From: Bacteroides acidifaciens
Lineage (GTDB): Bacteria > Bacteroidota > Bacteroidia > Bacteroidales > Bacteroidaceae
Length of the DNA: 64,000 bases
Direction: 5' to 3'
NCBI RefSeq assembly: GCF_903181435.1
Contig: NZ_CAEUHO010000001.1
Location: 62,001 to 126,000, forward strand
Below are positions 52,962 to 63,358 of this stretch, piece after piece. The position numbers were made by a program, and so were the translations under genes. Every line of letters starts with the position of its first letter. Position 1 is the stretch's first letter. The notes beneath the pieces are model-generated. The model was not told the DNA's origin and made no database searches. It worked only from the letters and a program-made list of their open reading frames with translations.

Positions 52962-54599
52962 ATGGCAACACCTCCGTTTAAGTATCAGCCCATGTTTGAA
53001 AAGGGGAAAGATACGACTGAGTATTATCTGCTTACAAAAGACTATGTGTCAGTAAGCGAGTTTGAAGGAAATCCTATCCTGAAAATTGAGAAAGAAGGTT
53101 TGACTGCGATGGCTAACGCAGCTTTTCGTGATGTATCATTCATGCTTCGCCGTTCGCACAACGAACAAGTTGCTAAGATTCTGAGTGATCCTGAAGCAAG
53201 TGAAAATGATAAATATGTGGCATTGACTTTCCTGCGCAATGCGGAAGTTGCTTCAAAAGGGATACTTCCTTTCTGCCAGGACACAGGTACTGCCATCATC
53301 CACGGTGAAAAAGGACAGCAGGTATGGACCGGCTATTCGGATGAAGAAGCTCTTTCACTGGGTGTCTACAAGACATATACTGAAGAGAACTTGCGTTACT
53401 CTCAGAATGCACCTCTGAATATGTATGATGAGGTTAACACAAAATGCAACCTTCCCGCACAGATTGACATCGAAGCTACCGAAGGCATGGAGTACGAATT
53501 CCTTTGCGTAACAAAAGGCGGTGGTTCTGCCAACAAGACTTATCTTTATCAGGAGACAAAGGCTATCCTGAATCCAGGTACATTGGTTCCGTTCCTGGTT
53601 GAGAAAATGAAAACTTTGGGAACAGCCGCTTGTCCTCCTTATCATATCGCTTTCGTTATCGGTGGTACTTCTGCTGAAAAGAACCTGTTGACAGTGAAAC
53701 TGGCTTCCACTCACTTCTATGATAACCTGCCTACAACAGGAAACGAATATGGTCGTGCATTCCGTGATGTAGAATTGGAAAAAGAAGTATTGGCAGAAGC
53801 TCACAAGATTGGTCTTGGCGCGCAATTCGGCGGTAAATATCTGGCTCACGATGTACGTATCATCCGTTTGCCTCGTCATGGCGCTTCTTGTCCGGTAGGT
53901 CTGGGCGTATCCTGCTCTGCCGACCGTAACATCAAATGTAAAATCAACAAGGAAGGTATCTGGATTGAGAAACTGGATTCGAATCCGGGCGAACTGATTC
54001 CGGCAGAACTGCGTCAGGCAGGCGAAGGTGATGTTGTGAAAATCGACCTGAACCGTCCGATGGCTGAAATCCTGAAAGAACTGACTAAATATCCGGTATC
54101 GACCCGCCTGTCATTGAACGGAACGATTATCGTAGGTCGTGACATAGCTCACGCTAAACTGAAAGAACGTTTGGACCGTGGCGAAGAACTGCCTCAATAT
54201 ATCAAAGATCATCCTATTTATTATGCAGGTCCGGCTAAAACACCGGAAGGTATGGCTTGTGGTTCTATGGGGCCGACTACGGCAGGTCGTATGGACTCAT
54301 ATGTAGAACTGTTCCAAAGCCATGGCGGCAGCATGATTATGTTGGCAAAAGGCAATCGTAGCCAGCAGGTAACGGATGCTTGTAAGAAGTATGGTGGTTT
54401 TTATTTGGGTTCTATCGGCGGTCCGGCAGCTATCCTTGCTCAGAATAATATCAAGAGCATCGAGTGCGTGGAATATCCTGAATTGGGTATGGAAGCTATC
54501 TGGAAGATTGAAGTGGAAGACTTCCCGGCATTCATCCTGGTAGATGATAAGGGCAACGACTTCTTCAAACAGTTGAAGCCATGGAATTGCACTAAATAA
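52962..54599 (+). CDS. fumA: Class I fumarate hydratase (4Fe-4S)
   Basis: A 545-residue iron-sulfur fumarase that interconverts fumarate and malate. The three cluster ligands stand at Cys105 (PFCQDTGT), Cys224 (TAACPPYH) and Cys318 (GVSCSADR), the same numbers as in E. coli FumA. The C-terminal beta domain holds [18 protein letters not shown]. In Bacteroides it serves the reductive branch that leads to succinate. Single gene with its own promoter and terminator. The symbol marks the family; fumA and fumB types cannot be told apart here. Confidence 0.95.
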   Translation: MATPPFKYQPMFEKGKDTTEYYLLTKDYVSVSEFEGNPILKIEKEGLTAMANAAFRDVSFMLRRSHNEQVAKILSDPEASENDKYVALTFLRNAEVASKGILPFCQDTGTAIIHGEKGQQVWTGYSDEEALSLGVYKTYTEENLRYSQNAPLNMYDEVNTKCNLPAQIDIEATEGMEYEFLCVTKGGGSANKTYLYQETKAILNPGTLVPFLVEKMKTLGTAACPPYHIAFVIGGTSAEKNLLTVKLASTHFYDNLPTTGNEYGRAFRDVELEKEVLAEAHKIGLGAQFGGKYLAHDVRIIRLPRHGASCPVGLGVSCSADRNIKCKINKEGIWIEKLDSNPGELIPAELRQAGEGDVVKIDLNRPMAEILKELTKYPVSTRLSLNGTIIVGRDIAHAKLKERLDRGEELPQYIKDHPIYYAGPAKTPEGMACGSMGPTTAGRMDSYVELFQSHGGSMIMLAKGNRSQQVTDACKKYGGFYLGSIGGPAAILAQNNIKSIECVEYPELGMEAIWKIEVEDFPAFILVDDKGNDFFKQLKPWNCTK

Positions 54600-54636
54600 A
54601 CAGACAATAAATTCATTTATATAAAACTATTTATTT

Positions 54637-54677
54637 AAGGGATACCTGTCAACTTTCCGTATGGGTATCCCTTTTTT
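54637..54677 (+). terminator. Rho-independent terminator of the fumarase gene
   Basis: AAGGGATACC (54637-54646) pairs with GGTATCCCTT (54664-54673), followed by a run of T. This hairpin also argues against the ATG at 54661 as the start of the next gene. Confidence 0.85.
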
Positions 54678-54711
54678 ACTAACTTCTCCTTTCTGCTTAC
54701 TACTAACTATT

Positions 54712-55872
54712 ATGAAACCATCGACAATCGAACTTATTCATCAAAAGAAACAGCATATCGTATGGCTGGATGTTGTACGCCTTATCGCGATGTTTACAGT
54801 TGTTTGCTGCCATTGCAGCGATCCTTTTAATTTTTATCCGGGCACTGCTCCCAATATCGGGGAAATCAAATTATGGGGAGCCATTTATGGCGCTGTTCTT
54901 CGCCCCTGTGTCCCTCTGTTTGTGATGATAACGGGGGCATTGCTTTTACCTGTCAGAGGGGATACTTCTACTTTTTATAAGAAACGTATTACCCGTGTCC
55001 TGTATCCGTTCTTAATCTGGTCTGTCATCTACAATCTTTTCCCTTGGCTGACAGGCGTATTGGGCTTGGAGCCTAAGGTTATTCTTGATTTCTTTCCTTA
55101 TGCCGGCGAGGAAGTGATGCAGCAATCTTTTTCGGTGGCTGTGCAGTATATCCTGACAATTCCTTTCAACTTCTCTGTTCTGGCTGTGCATATGTGGTAT
55201 ATTTATCTGCTTATCGGGCTTTATCTTTATTTACCTATATTCTCGGCATGGGTGGAAAAGGCTTCGCAACGTGCTAAACTGATGTTCCTGCTGGCTTGGG
55301 GCGTGACTTTGCTTCTACCATATTATTATCAGTTCGTTTCACCTTACTTGTGGGGCTCTTGTTCATGGAATTCTTTCGGAATGTTGTATGCATTTGCCGG
55401 ATTCAACGGATATTTATTATTAGGGCATTATCTGAAAGATCTCGACTGGAGTTGGAGGAAAACATTGTTAATCGGTATTCCGATGTTTGCAGTAGGTTAT
55501 GTTGTGACGTTCTTAGGCTTCCGCTATATGACCGCTTTGCCAGATTGTACAGATGAAATGTTGGAGCTTTTCTTTACTTATTGCTCTCTGAATGTGGTAA
55601 TGATGACCATTCCTGTATTTATGCTGGCTAAAAAAGTCAATGTCCGTTCGGAAAGAATACGGAAAGCATTGGCAGATCTTACTGTATGTGGTTTCGGTGT
55701 CTATATGATACATTATTTCTTTACCGGTCCGTCTGTGGTATTGATGAGAACTCTTAATGTACCTATTCCTTTGCAGATTCCGATTGCTGCAATAGTTGCG
55801 TTTGCTGTCTCCTGGCTGATAGTGAATTTGGTGAACCGTATTGGTAAACCTGCAAAATATATTATGGGATAA
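54712..55872 (+). CDS. Acyltransferase 3-family membrane protein
   Basis: A 386-residue inner-membrane acyltransferase (OafA/WecH-like) with about ten helices. The family start is visible: IVWLDVVRLIAMFTVVCCHC (residues ~15-34), then CVPLFVMITGALLLP and FYKKRITRVLYPFLIWSVIY. Such enzymes put acetyl or other acyl groups on sugars of the envelope. ATG 54712 was chosen because 54661 lies in a terminator. It stands alone and converges on the second RND operon. Acceptor unknown. Confidence 0.85.
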   Translation: MKPSTIELIHQKKQHIVWLDVVRLIAMFTVVCCHCSDPFNFYPGTAPNIGEIKLWGAIYGAVLRPCVPLFVMITGALLLPVRGDTSTFYKKRITRVLYPFLIWSVIYNLFPWLTGVLGLEPKVILDFFPYAGEEVMQQSFSVAVQYILTIPFNFSVLAVHMWYIYLLIGLYLYLPIFSAWVEKASQRAKLMFLLAWGVTLLLPYYYQFVSPYLWGSCSWNSFGMLYAFAGFNGYLLLGHYLKDLDWSWRKTLLIGIPMFAVGYVVTFLGFRYMTALPDCTDEMLELFFTYCSLNVVMMTIPVFMLAKKVNVRSERIRKALADLTVCGFGVYMIHYFFTGPSVVLMRTLNVPIPLQIPIAAIVAFAVSWLIVNLVNRIGKPAKYIMG

Positions 55873-55895
55873 AAAGAACATAAGGTTTCTTTTTG

Positions 55896-55987
55896 AAGAC
55901 ATAAGAACAAAAGAACATAAGTCTTACGGTATCAATATTCTTGAAATATGAAACTTAGAAACTTATGTTCTTTTGTTCTTATGTCTT
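55896..55987. terminator. Bidirectional terminator with 27-bp perfect arms
   Basis: Arm 55896-55922 (AAGACATAAGAACAAAAGAA and on) is the exact inverse of 55961-55987, with a 38-nt loop. It lies between convergent genes. A third partial copy of AGAACATAAG occurs at 55875-55884. The arms are long for a terminator and may be of repeat origin. Confidence 0.75.
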
Positions 55988-55989
55988 TT

Positions 55990-57336
55990 CTATTCTTCCA
56001 GATACTTTGTAATCTTTCCACTAATCTGCAACAACGAAATCTCGCAAAGTTTCGTATTATACTCTGCAGAGAGGATACGTTCTTCCGCATCCAATAAACT
56101 CTTTTGTGCTTCGCGTACTTCGAAGCCGGAAAGGTCTCCCTGGATGTAACGATCCATGGCGATGTCGTGGTTGTCCTTAGCAGTGATAAGGTTCTGCCGT
56201 TCCAGGTTCAATAGCTGGAGATTGTTGCGGTAGGCTTGCCACAGGTTGCTGAGGTCGGAACGGAGTGCCAGTTCAAGGTTCTGCCGTTCCAGGCGGCGGT
56301 TCTTGAATGCAAGTGTTGCGTTGCGCTTTTCTCGGCGTCGGTTTCCATCGAATATATTAAATCCGATAGTTACTCCGGCATTGAAACCCAGGTTACCTCT
56401 TCTACTTGTAGCGTTGATGTCATATTTGTTAAAGGTATATCCGTATCCGGTATTTAATCTAAGGTACGGATAATTGCGTGAGTTTATTTTTTTGTAATCC
56501 AGTTGTGCTAACGTGGTGTTTTGGTCAGCTTTTAACAAAGACGCATTTGTCGCTAACGTAGAACTCCATAAATCTTCGAACTTCAAGTCACTGTGCACGT
56601 CAATTGTGGAATCTTTGATTATTATAATCTGATTAACATTATTGTTAGCCATCAATTCATTCAATTGGATACGTGAAGAGTGCAGCAATTCCTGTTGTTT
56701 CATGTATTGGGCACTGTCCGCATTGAAATCCACTTTCGCCTGTTGATAATCCAAACCGGAGAACTTACCGACAAGGTGGCTCGCTTCCGCTATACGCAAA
56801 CGTTCTTTAGAGAGTGACATTGCATAATGAAAGTTTTTCAGACGAATCTTTTGCTGGATAAAATTATAGTATTCTGAGGTCAGGTCAGCGATGAAATCCT
56901 CGATGGCTATACGGGTGTTTGTTTCGCCTTGCCGCTCCAACTCTTTCAACTGCTTGTAAGTCGTGCTGATATTGAATCCGTCGAAAATAGTCCAATTAAG
57001 GTTGAGGCCGACATTGACTGTCTGGTCGTATACCCCATTGTTTTTTGTTATTTCTCCGGTAGCGCGGGCCTTGCTTTCGATATTATCCAGATTTCCGGTA
57101 TATCCGGCAGAAAAGTCCAGCGTCGGCAGATAGCCTGCGTTCCCCAACGTTGCGTTGTTTTTGCTGATTTGCTCTTCATTATGGACGATACGCAGAGAGT
57201 AATTGTTTTGTAACCCTTCTTCCAGACACTCTTTTAAGGTGAGCACCTGTTGCGCCTTTGCAGTAGAAACTGATAAGAATACACATGAAGTAACTATATA
57301 TATGATGTGTCTCATACAACTATCTTTCTGTTTCAT
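55990..57336 (-). CDS. TolC-family outer membrane channel
   Basis: A 448-residue outer-membrane efflux protein with a signal peptide (IIYIVTSCVFLSVSTAKAQ). TolC-type repeats: LKECLEEGLQNNYSLRIVHNEE and LERQNLITAKDNHDIAMDRYIQGDLS in parts. Its ATG overlaps the permease stop as ATGA, so the two are translationally coupled; a second Met at 57315 is also possible. Third gene of the minus-strand RND operon. Confidence 0.9.
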   Translation of the reverse strand: MKQKDSCMRHIIYIVTSCVFLSVSTAKAQQVLTLKECLEEGLQNNYSLRIVHNEEQISKNNATLGNAGYLPTLDFSAGYTGNLDNIESKARATGEITKNNGVYDQTVNVGLNLNWTIFDGFNISTTYKQLKELERQGETNTRIAIEDFIADLTSEYYNFIQQKIRLKNFHYAMSLSKERLRIAEASHLVGKFSGLDYQQAKVDFNADSAQYMKQQELLHSSRIQLNELMANNNVNQIIIIKDSTIDVHSDLKFEDLWSSTLATNASLLKADQNTTLAQLDYKKINSRNYPYLRLNTGYGYTFNKYDINATSRRGNLGFNAGVTIGFNIFDGNRRREKRNATLAFKNRRLERQNLELALRSDLSNLWQAYRNNLQLLNLERQNLITAKDNHDIAMDRYIQGDLSGFEVREAQKSLLDAEERILSAEYNTKLCEISLLQISGKITKYLEE

Positions 57337-60300
57337 TCTTTTAGTTTTTTGATTCGGTTCGTCGAAATATAACTGTAAATAGCCGGTACGATATACATGG
57401 TGAGCAAAGTAGAAACTACCATGCCACCTACTACTGCCGTACCCATGGCAATACGCTGATTAGCACCTTCACCGGTGGCAAAAGCCAATGGGATAAGTCC
57501 CAAAACCGTAGAAGCACTTGTCATCAGAATCGGGCGCAGACGTTGCAAGGCGGAATCCTTGATGGCGCTCATCTTGTCCTCTCCGGCTTCCTGTTTCTGA
57601 TTGGCGAATTCCACAATCAGGATACCATTCTTGGCTACCAGCCCGATAAGCATAATAATACCAATCTGACTGAAAATGTTCATTGTAATACCTCCAAAAT
57701 ACATAAACACTAATGCTCCGGCAATAGCCAGCGGCACTGTCAGCATGATAATCAACGGGTCTTTGAAACTCTCGAACTGGGCTGCCAGAATCAAGTATAT
57801 CAGAAGAATAGCCAGGATAAAGGCAAACATCAAACTGGAAGAACTTTCGCGATACTCCTTGGAGTCGCCCGACAGGGCAGTGCGGAAAGTGTCATCCAAT
57901 GTTTCCTTGGCTATCTTATCCATTTCGTCCAACCCTTGTCCGATTGTTTTTCCATCCGCCAGTCCCGCAGAGATAGTGGCGGATACAAAACGATTATAGC
58001 GGTATAGTTTAGGCGGAGCAATACCACTTTCCAGTTCAATCAAGTTGTCCAATTGAATCATGTCTCCTTTGTTGCTGCGGACATAAATCGCTTTCAAATC
58101 GGCCGGTTTATTTCTCTGCTGGCGGTTGATTTCGCCAAGGATTTCGTACTGTTTTCCGTTCATATAGAAATATCCCATGCGCTGGCCGCTCAATCCGTAT
58201 TGCAACGTTTGGGCGATGTTCTTTGTACTTACCCCCATGATGCTCGCCTTGTCGCGGTTAATCTGGATGCGGGCTTCCGGTTTGCTGAACTTCAAGTCAA
58301 CGTCCGCCATCTGGAAGACCGGGTTTTCGTACACTTTCGCCATGAATTTAGGCAATACCTCTTCCAGCTTTTCCAGATTGGTAGCCTGAAGTACATACTG
58401 GACAGGCATACTTCCACGACGTCCGCCGAAGGAAGATTGCTGTTGCACGAACGAACGCGCCATCGTTTTATTCCGTACCGCTTTCGATATTTTCTCGGCA
58501 ACTTCCATCTGTGTGTAGTCGCGGTCCTTCATGTCCTTCAGCGTGATACGCACGTTTCCGCTACCACTGGATACACGGGCAGTCACCGCTTCCGCATCCG
58601 GAAGGATGGAGTCGACAAGTTGGTTGATATCTTCGGTATAATCGCGTATGTATTCATACGTGACGCCTTCTGCGCCTCTCGTATTGATGCTGATTTGCGA
58701 ACGGTCTTCCAAAGGTGCCATTTCCGAAGGAACTGCATTCCACAAGATACCAATCAGGCAAATGGTGATGAATGTGAATGGAAGCGCAATCCATCGTTTA
58801 TTCAGAAAAGCGGCAAGTGAACGGCTGTATAGCCGGTTCATTCCTTCAAAGAACGGTTCTGTCTTTGTGTAGAACCAGCCTTGTTTTTCCCGTTTGATAA
58901 GCAACTTGGTTGCCAGCATCGGCGTGAAAGTCAATGCGGCAAATGAAGAGATGATGACCGAACCGGAGATTACGATACTGAATTCCCGGAACAGACGTCC
59001 CGTCATACCATCCATAAAGACGATAGGGAAGAATACCGCTACCAGCGTAATGGTGGTGGAAATAACAGCAAAGAAGATTTCTTTGGCTCCTTCTATACCC
59101 GCTTCTTTCGGGGTCATTCCTTTCTCAATACGGATATAGATATTCTCCGTCATAACGATGGCATCGTCTACTACCAGTCCCACGGACAATACGATGGCAA
59201 GCATGGAAAGTACATTGATGGAGAAACCTGCCAGATACATGACGAAGAACGCACCGATAAGGGATACGGGAATCACGATACATGGCACGAGTGTGACACG
59301 CCAGTCGCGCAAGAAAAGGAAAATGATGATGATAACGAGTACGAAAGCTTCATACACAGTAGACTTCACTTCGTTGATGGATGCGCGGATAAACTTGGTA
59401 TTATCAAAACCATAGTTGTAGTGCACGTCTTCCGGCAAGTCTTTCTTCATTTGTTCCATACGCTGATATACGGCGTCCGCAATCTCAATGTGGTTGGCAC
59501 CCGGCTGTGGAATAACTACGACACCTACCATCGGCACACCGTTCATCTTCATATAACTTTTGATGTCGGCAGGTCCCAATTCTGCACGTCCGATGTCGCT
59601 GAAACGCACGATGCGGTTATTCTCTTCCTTGATAATCAAATCATTGAACTCGTCTGCTGTGTGCATCAATCCTAAGGTGCGGATTGTCAGCTCGGTGGTA
59701 TTTCCTTCGATACTACCGGACGGAAGTTCTACGTTCTCACTGTCCACTGCATTTTTCACGTCGATGGGGCTGATACCGTATCCGGCCATTTTTGCAGGGT
59801 CGAGCCAGAGGCGCATGGAGTAGCGTTTCTCTCCCCAAATGGATACGCTACTTACATCGGAAATGGTTTGCAACTGTTCTTTTACTGTCAAATCAGCGAT
59901 TTCACTCAATTCCAACAAGGTACGTTTGTCGCTTTGAAGGGCCACCATCAGGATAGGCATAGCGTCCGCATCGGCTTTGGATACGGTAGGCGGGTCACAA
60001 TCGCGCGGCAGATAGCGTTGGGCACGTGAAACTTTGTCGCGCACGTCATTTGCTGCCGTTTCCAGGTCGACGGACAATTCAAACTCTACTGTAATACGGC
60101 TCTGTCCTTGTTGGCTGACACTGGACAAAGAACGGATACCCGGAATACCATTGATGTTCTGCTCCAACGGTTCGGTAATCTGGTTCTCGATAACGTCGGC
60201 ATTGGCTCCCGGATAGGAGCAACTGACGGAAATAATCGGATTATCCACTGACGGATATTCACGGACACCCAGGTAGTTGTATCCGAAAAATCCGAAGAGT

Positions 60301-60365
60301 AGGATAATGATTGTCAGTACGGTGGCTAATACCGGTCGGCGTATGCTTAATTCGGATATATTCAT
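57333..60365 (-). CDS. RND efflux permease, HAE1/AcrB type
   Basis: A 1010-residue drug-efflux type RND permease. It begins MNISELSIRRPVLATVLTII. The proton relay is complete: Asp-Asp in TM4 (GLVVDDAIVM) and Lys in TM10 (GLVAKNGILIVEF), unlike the two permeases at 15232 and 19908. It forms a tripartite pump with the adaptor upstream and TolC homolog downstream, comparable to the Bme/Cme/Acr pumps that expel detergents, bile salts and drugs. Substrate inferred from family only. Confidence 0.93.
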   Translation of the reverse strand: MNISELSIRRPVLATVLTIIILLFGFFGYNYLGVREYPSVDNPIISVSCSYPGANADVIENQITEPLEQNINGIPGIRSLSSVSQQGQSRITVEFELSVDLETAANDVRDKVSRAQRYLPRDCDPPTVSKADADAMPILMVALQSDKRTLLELSEIADLTVKEQLQTISDVSSVSIWGEKRYSMRLWLDPAKMAGYGISPIDVKNAVDSENVELPSGSIEGNTTELTIRTLGLMHTADEFNDLIIKEENNRIVRFSDIGRAELGPADIKSYMKMNGVPMVGVVVIPQPGANHIEIADAVYQRMEQMKKDLPEDVHYNYGFDNTKFIRASINEVKSTVYEAFVLVIIIIFLFLRDWRVTLVPCIVIPVSLIGAFFVMYLAGFSINVLSMLAIVLSVGLVVDDAIVMTENIYIRIEKGMTPKEAGIEGAKEIFFAVISTTITLVAVFFPIVFMDGMTGRLFREFSIVISGSVIISSFAALTFTPMLATKLLIKREKQGWFYTKTEPFFEGMNRLYSRSLAAFLNKRWIALPFTFITICLIGILWNAVPSEMAPLEDRSQISINTRGAEGVTYEYIRDYTEDINQLVDSILPDAEAVTARVSSGSGNVRITLKDMKDRDYTQMEVAEKISKAVRNKTMARSFVQQQSSFGGRRGSMPVQYVLQATNLEKLEEVLPKFMAKVYENPVFQMADVDLKFSKPEARIQINRDKASIMGVSTKNIAQTLQYGLSGQRMGYFYMNGKQYEILGEINRQQRNKPADLKAIYVRSNKGDMIQLDNLIELESGIAPPKLYRYNRFVSATISAGLADGKTIGQGLDEMDKIAKETLDDTFRTALSGDSKEYRESSSSLMFAFILAILLIYLILAAQFESFKDPLIIMLTVPLAIAGALVFMYFGGITMNIFSQIGIIMLIGLVAKNGILIVEFANQKQEAGEDKMSAIKDSALQRLRPILMTSASTVLGLIPLAFATGEGANQRIAMGTAVVGGMVVSTLLTMYIVPAIYSYISTNRIKKLKE

Positions 60366-60377
60366 AGGGCGCTGGTA

Positions 60378-61463
60378 TTAATCAATGTTGTCGAGTTTCA
60401 CGGCAAGTCCGGTGCGGAGCTGCAATGTTCCTGAGGTGATGATAGTATCTCCCATGTGCAATCCCCTTATCACCTGCACTTCGGATGCGGTGCGGATGCC
60501 GGTAGTGACTTCCACCGGTTCGGCCTTTCCGGATTTATACAGGTAGACTTTGTCTTTACCCATTTCCGGCACAATTGCTTCCGTAGGGATAGCGATGGCA
60601 TTGGCTATTTCGTCTTTTTTTATCAATACGCTTGCATAGCGGCCGGGGAGTAGGATATGGTTGACATTCGGATAGAGTGCACGGGCGGTAAACTGGTGCA
60701 GGTTGGGGTCGATGGTCGATTCCACAGCATACACTTGCGCGCCGAACGCATCCAAATTGCCTTCAACATTGAAGTTTAAGTTAGTCCCTTTTTTAATCTG
60801 CTTGGCATAACGCTCCGGTACGGAAAATTCAACTTTGAGGGGAGCGATTTTTGTCAGTTTGGCTACGACCGTAGTAGGAGAGGCGTAGGTACCGATACTG
60901 ACTTGGCGAAGCCCGATAATTCCGTCAAACGGAGCACGAAGCTCGGTCAACTCGATATTAGCTTTGATTATTTCTATGTCGGCATTCAAGGTAGCCAAAT
61001 CTGTTTTCACTTGCTCGTAGGCTTCTTTACTGACAGCATCGCGTTTCAGTAACGCGTCTTGGCGGAATACGCGGTCTTCTGCCAATTTCAATTGTGAAAC
61101 AAGACGTTGTAATTGTGCCTGCAACTGCCGGTCGTTTACTTTGGCAAGCAACTGACCTTTCTTTACCGATGTTCCTTCCTCAAAATTAATTTCAACAATC
61201 TTGCCGGAAGTCTCGAAAGACAAATCCACTTCTTCGTCAGGCAGAAGTACCCCTGTAGTCGTAAATTCATCTGTCAGGGATTGTGGCTTTATGACTTTGG
61301 CGTTCACATTTAAAATCTGCTTTCCCTTTTTGGATTTGCCGCCCATCACTTTGTCGGCAGCGGCCAGTTCGTTGTTCTTTTTGGGTAATTGTGAGTAGAT
61401 TCCACCACCGATAATACCGGCACCGACAAGAATAATGATGCCCCATTTAGTTTTCTTATTCAT
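60378..61463 (-). CDS. RND efflux periplasmic adaptor
   Basis: A 361-residue membrane-fusion protein. N-terminal membrane helix (WGIIILVGAGIIGGGIYS), first lipoyl half (FETSGKIVEINFEEGTSVKKGQ), alpha-hairpin (~115-175), second lipoyl half (LRAPFDGIIGLRQVSIG), beta-barrel and membrane-proximal domain (GDTIITSGTLQLRTG). First gene of the adaptor-permease-TolC operon, 12 bp before the permease. No regulator gene is adjacent in the window. Confidence 0.92.
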   Translation of the reverse strand: MNKKTKWGIIILVGAGIIGGGIYSQLPKKNNELAAADKVMGGKSKKGKQILNVNAKVIKPQSLTDEFTTTGVLLPDEEVDLSFETSGKIVEINFEEGTSVKKGQLLAKVNDRQLQAQLQRLVSQLKLAEDRVFRQDALLKRDAVSKEAYEQVKTDLATLNADIEIIKANIELTELRAPFDGIIGLRQVSIGTYASPTTVVAKLTKIAPLKVEFSVPERYAKQIKKGTNLNFNVEGNLDAFGAQVYAVESTIDPNLHQFTARALYPNVNHILLPGRYASVLIKKDEIANAIAIPTEAIVPEMGKDKVYLYKSGKAEPVEVTTGIRTASEVQVIRGLHMGDTIITSGTLQLRTGLAVKLDNID

Positions 61464-61536
61464 GGTTTAGTATAGTATATAGCATGTTACATTACGTCTT
61501 TAACGTCAGTTCGATAGATGTTTGTACTTTTCGATT

Positions 61537-61673
61537 CTCCTCCTTCAGGAAGGAGGAGTCCCCGTAGGGGGAGGTGGTAGGTGAATTTGTAGATCTATAT
61601 ATTGCTGAATAACAGGTTACTATATTTACCTACCACCCCGTCCTTCGGACACCCCTCCTTTCCGAAGGAGGGG
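61537..61673. repeat. Intergenic inverted-repeat element (REP/MITE-like)
   Basis: Between the RND operon and rsgA (61464-61795). It has a hairpin at each end, CTCCTCCTTC-AG-GAAGGAGGAG (61537-61558) and CCCCTCCTT-TCCG-AAGGAGGGG (61652-61673), and the arms GGTGGTAGGT (61573-61582) and ACCTACCACC (61628-61637) between them pair across the unit. Sequences of this look (CTCCTTC, GTCCCCG, GGTGGTAGG) recur between genes in Bacteroides. A related piece lies at 38048-38065. Confidence 0.6.
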
Positions 61674-61795
61674 AAGCCATGCGGGCGAACTTATATCGAA
61701 TTCACGTTCTTTAGAAGATTAGACATCTTCTAATCGGAAAGGTTTAATAAAGATTGTAGTAAAAAAACGTTAATCTCCCGAAGGCGGGAAGAGAG

Positions 61796-62728
61796 TTAGT
61801 AAGCAGCCCGGTATTTGCCTTCCTCTTTATCTTCCAGCATATTCAGATAAGAGGTGTAACGTGATTCGCTTATCAGGTGTTCTTCTACCGCTTTGCGCAC
61901 AGCGCATCCCGGTTCGTGGCGATGGGTACAGTTATTGTATTTGCAGTCGGTGGAAATCTTGAATATTTCGGGGAAATAATGTCCGATTTCTTCCTCTTCC
62001 ATATCGAATGTGCCGAAGCCTTTGATGCCTGGAGTATCGATGATATACCCGTCTCCGTCTACAGGAAACATTTCGGAGAAAGTAGTGGTATGCATTCCCT
62101 TGTTATGATAAGAGGATATTTCGCCGGTTTTAGCTTCTATTCCCGGTAGTAGGGCGTTGATAAGCGTCGATTTGCCTACTCCCGAATGACCGGAGAATAA
62201 AGTGATATTACCTTCCAAAGCCTTTTTAATCTCATTTATCCCGTCGCCATTCTTGGCGGAAACCTTGAAACAGGGATATCCGATATGTGTGTACAAATTG
62301 ATGAGTGCGTCCAAATAGCGTAGTTCGTCTTCATCGTAAGCGTCTATTTTGTTGAATATCAGTTTGACAGGAACCCGGTAGGCTTCTGCCGATGCAAGAA
62401 AACGGTCGATGAAGATAGTGGAAGTTTCGGGATAGTTGACGGTTATCACCAACATGCACTGGTCGAGATTGGCGGCAAGAATGTGGGATTGTTTAGAAAG
62501 ATTGGAAGAACGACGGATAATGTAGTTCTTCCTATCTTCTATTTCGTTGATGAAAGCAGTGCCTTCCTGATTGAGTATAATCTGAACACGGTCGCCCACC
62601 GCTACCGGATTGGTGCTACGGATACCTTTGAGTCGGAAATTACCTTTGATTTTACATTCGATAAGTTGCCCGTCATCGGTCTTTACCTGATACCAGCTAC
62701 CTGTGTTTTTGATTACTAATCCCTTCAT
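61796..62728 (-). CDS. rsgA: Ribosome small subunit-dependent GTPase RsgA
   Basis: A 310-residue circularly permuted GTPase that checks late 30S assembly. N-terminal OB fold ([18 protein letters not shown]), then G4 (FNKIDAYD) before G1 (GHSGVGKS) and G3 (DTPGIKGF), with a C-terminal zinc knuckle ([14 protein letters not shown]). All expected motifs are present. Downstream of frr by 18 bp and probably co-transcribed with it. Confidence 0.95.
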   Translation of the reverse strand: MKGLVIKNTGSWYQVKTDDGQLIECKIKGNFRLKGIRSTNPVAVGDRVQIILNQEGTAFINEIEDRKNYIIRRSSNLSKQSHILAANLDQCMLVITVNYPETSTIFIDRFLASAEAYRVPVKLIFNKIDAYDEDELRYLDALINLYTHIGYPCFKVSAKNGDGINEIKKALEGNITLFSGHSGVGKSTLINALLPGIEAKTGEISSYHNKGMHTTTFSEMFPVDGDGYIIDTPGIKGFGTFDMEEEEIGHYFPEIFKISTDCKYNNCTHRHEPGCAVRKAVEEHLISESRYTSYLNMLEDKEEGKYRAAY

Positions 62729-62746
62729 GAATGGAGAGTTCTCAAC

Positions 62747-63307
62747 TTATACTGTCATTATTTCTTTGTCTTTTTCAGCCAGCATATCATCAATTTGTTT
62801 GATATACTTATCATGGATTTTTTGCAGTTTAGCTTCCGCATTCTTCTGCTCGTCTTCTGCCAATCCGTCTTTTACGGCTTTTTTCAATGCGTCGTTACCG
62901 TCACGGCGGGCGTTACGCACGCTTACTTTAGCCGTTTCGCCTTCGCTTTTACACTGTTTTGCCAGTTGTTTACGACGTTCTTCCGTCAAAGGCGGGATAC
63001 CGATACGGATTATTTCACCGTTATTTTCGGGCATGATGCCGAGGTCGGAGTCGATAATTGCTTTTTCGATGACACGGAACATGCTTTTATCCCAGGGTTT
63101 GATGGCGATGCTGCGTGCATCGGGTGTGGTCACGGCTGCTACATTGCTGATAGGAACCATGCTTCCGTAAGAGTCTACACGGATACCGTCCAACAGTCGG
63201 GTACTCGCTTTTCCGGCGCGGATATGTGCCAGTGCTTCTTCCAGATACATGATCGCCATATCCATTTTTTCTTGTGCATTGTCAAGGCAAGTCTTTACGT
63301 CTACCAT
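62747..63307 (-). CDS. frr: Ribosome recycling factor
   Basis: A 186-residue RRF that with EF-G splits the ribosome after termination. Signatures: LAHIRAGKASTRLLDGIRVDSYG-like region in the N-terminus and IRIGIPPLTEERRKQLAKQ before the last helical part. Length is normal (185 in E. coli). First gene of the frr-rsgA pair, with a -7 box upstream. Confidence 0.96.
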   Translation of the reverse strand: MVDVKTCLDNAQEKMDMAIMYLEEALAHIRAGKASTRLLDGIRVDSYGSMVPISNVAAVTTPDARSIAIKPWDKSMFRVIEKAIIDSDLGIMPENNGEIIRIGIPPLTEERRKQLAKQCKSEGETAKVSVRNARRDGNDALKKAVKDGLAEDEQKNAEAKLQKIHDKYIKQIDDMLAEKDKEIMTV

Positions 63308-63348
63308 ATTTTTCGATAATTAAAGTTGCTATTCGATTGATTAATTAG

Positions 63349-63356
63349 CAAAAGTA
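63349..63356 (-). promoter_or_regulatory. Promoter -7 box of frr
   Basis: TACTTTTG on the minus strand fits TAnnTTTG, 42 nt before the frr start. Confidence 0.5.
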
Positions 63357-63358
63357 TA

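Noticed and set aside
58053-58820. 255-codon plus-strand frame opposite the HAE1 permease
   Set aside because: Antisense shadow; the permease on the minus strand has all its family motifs.
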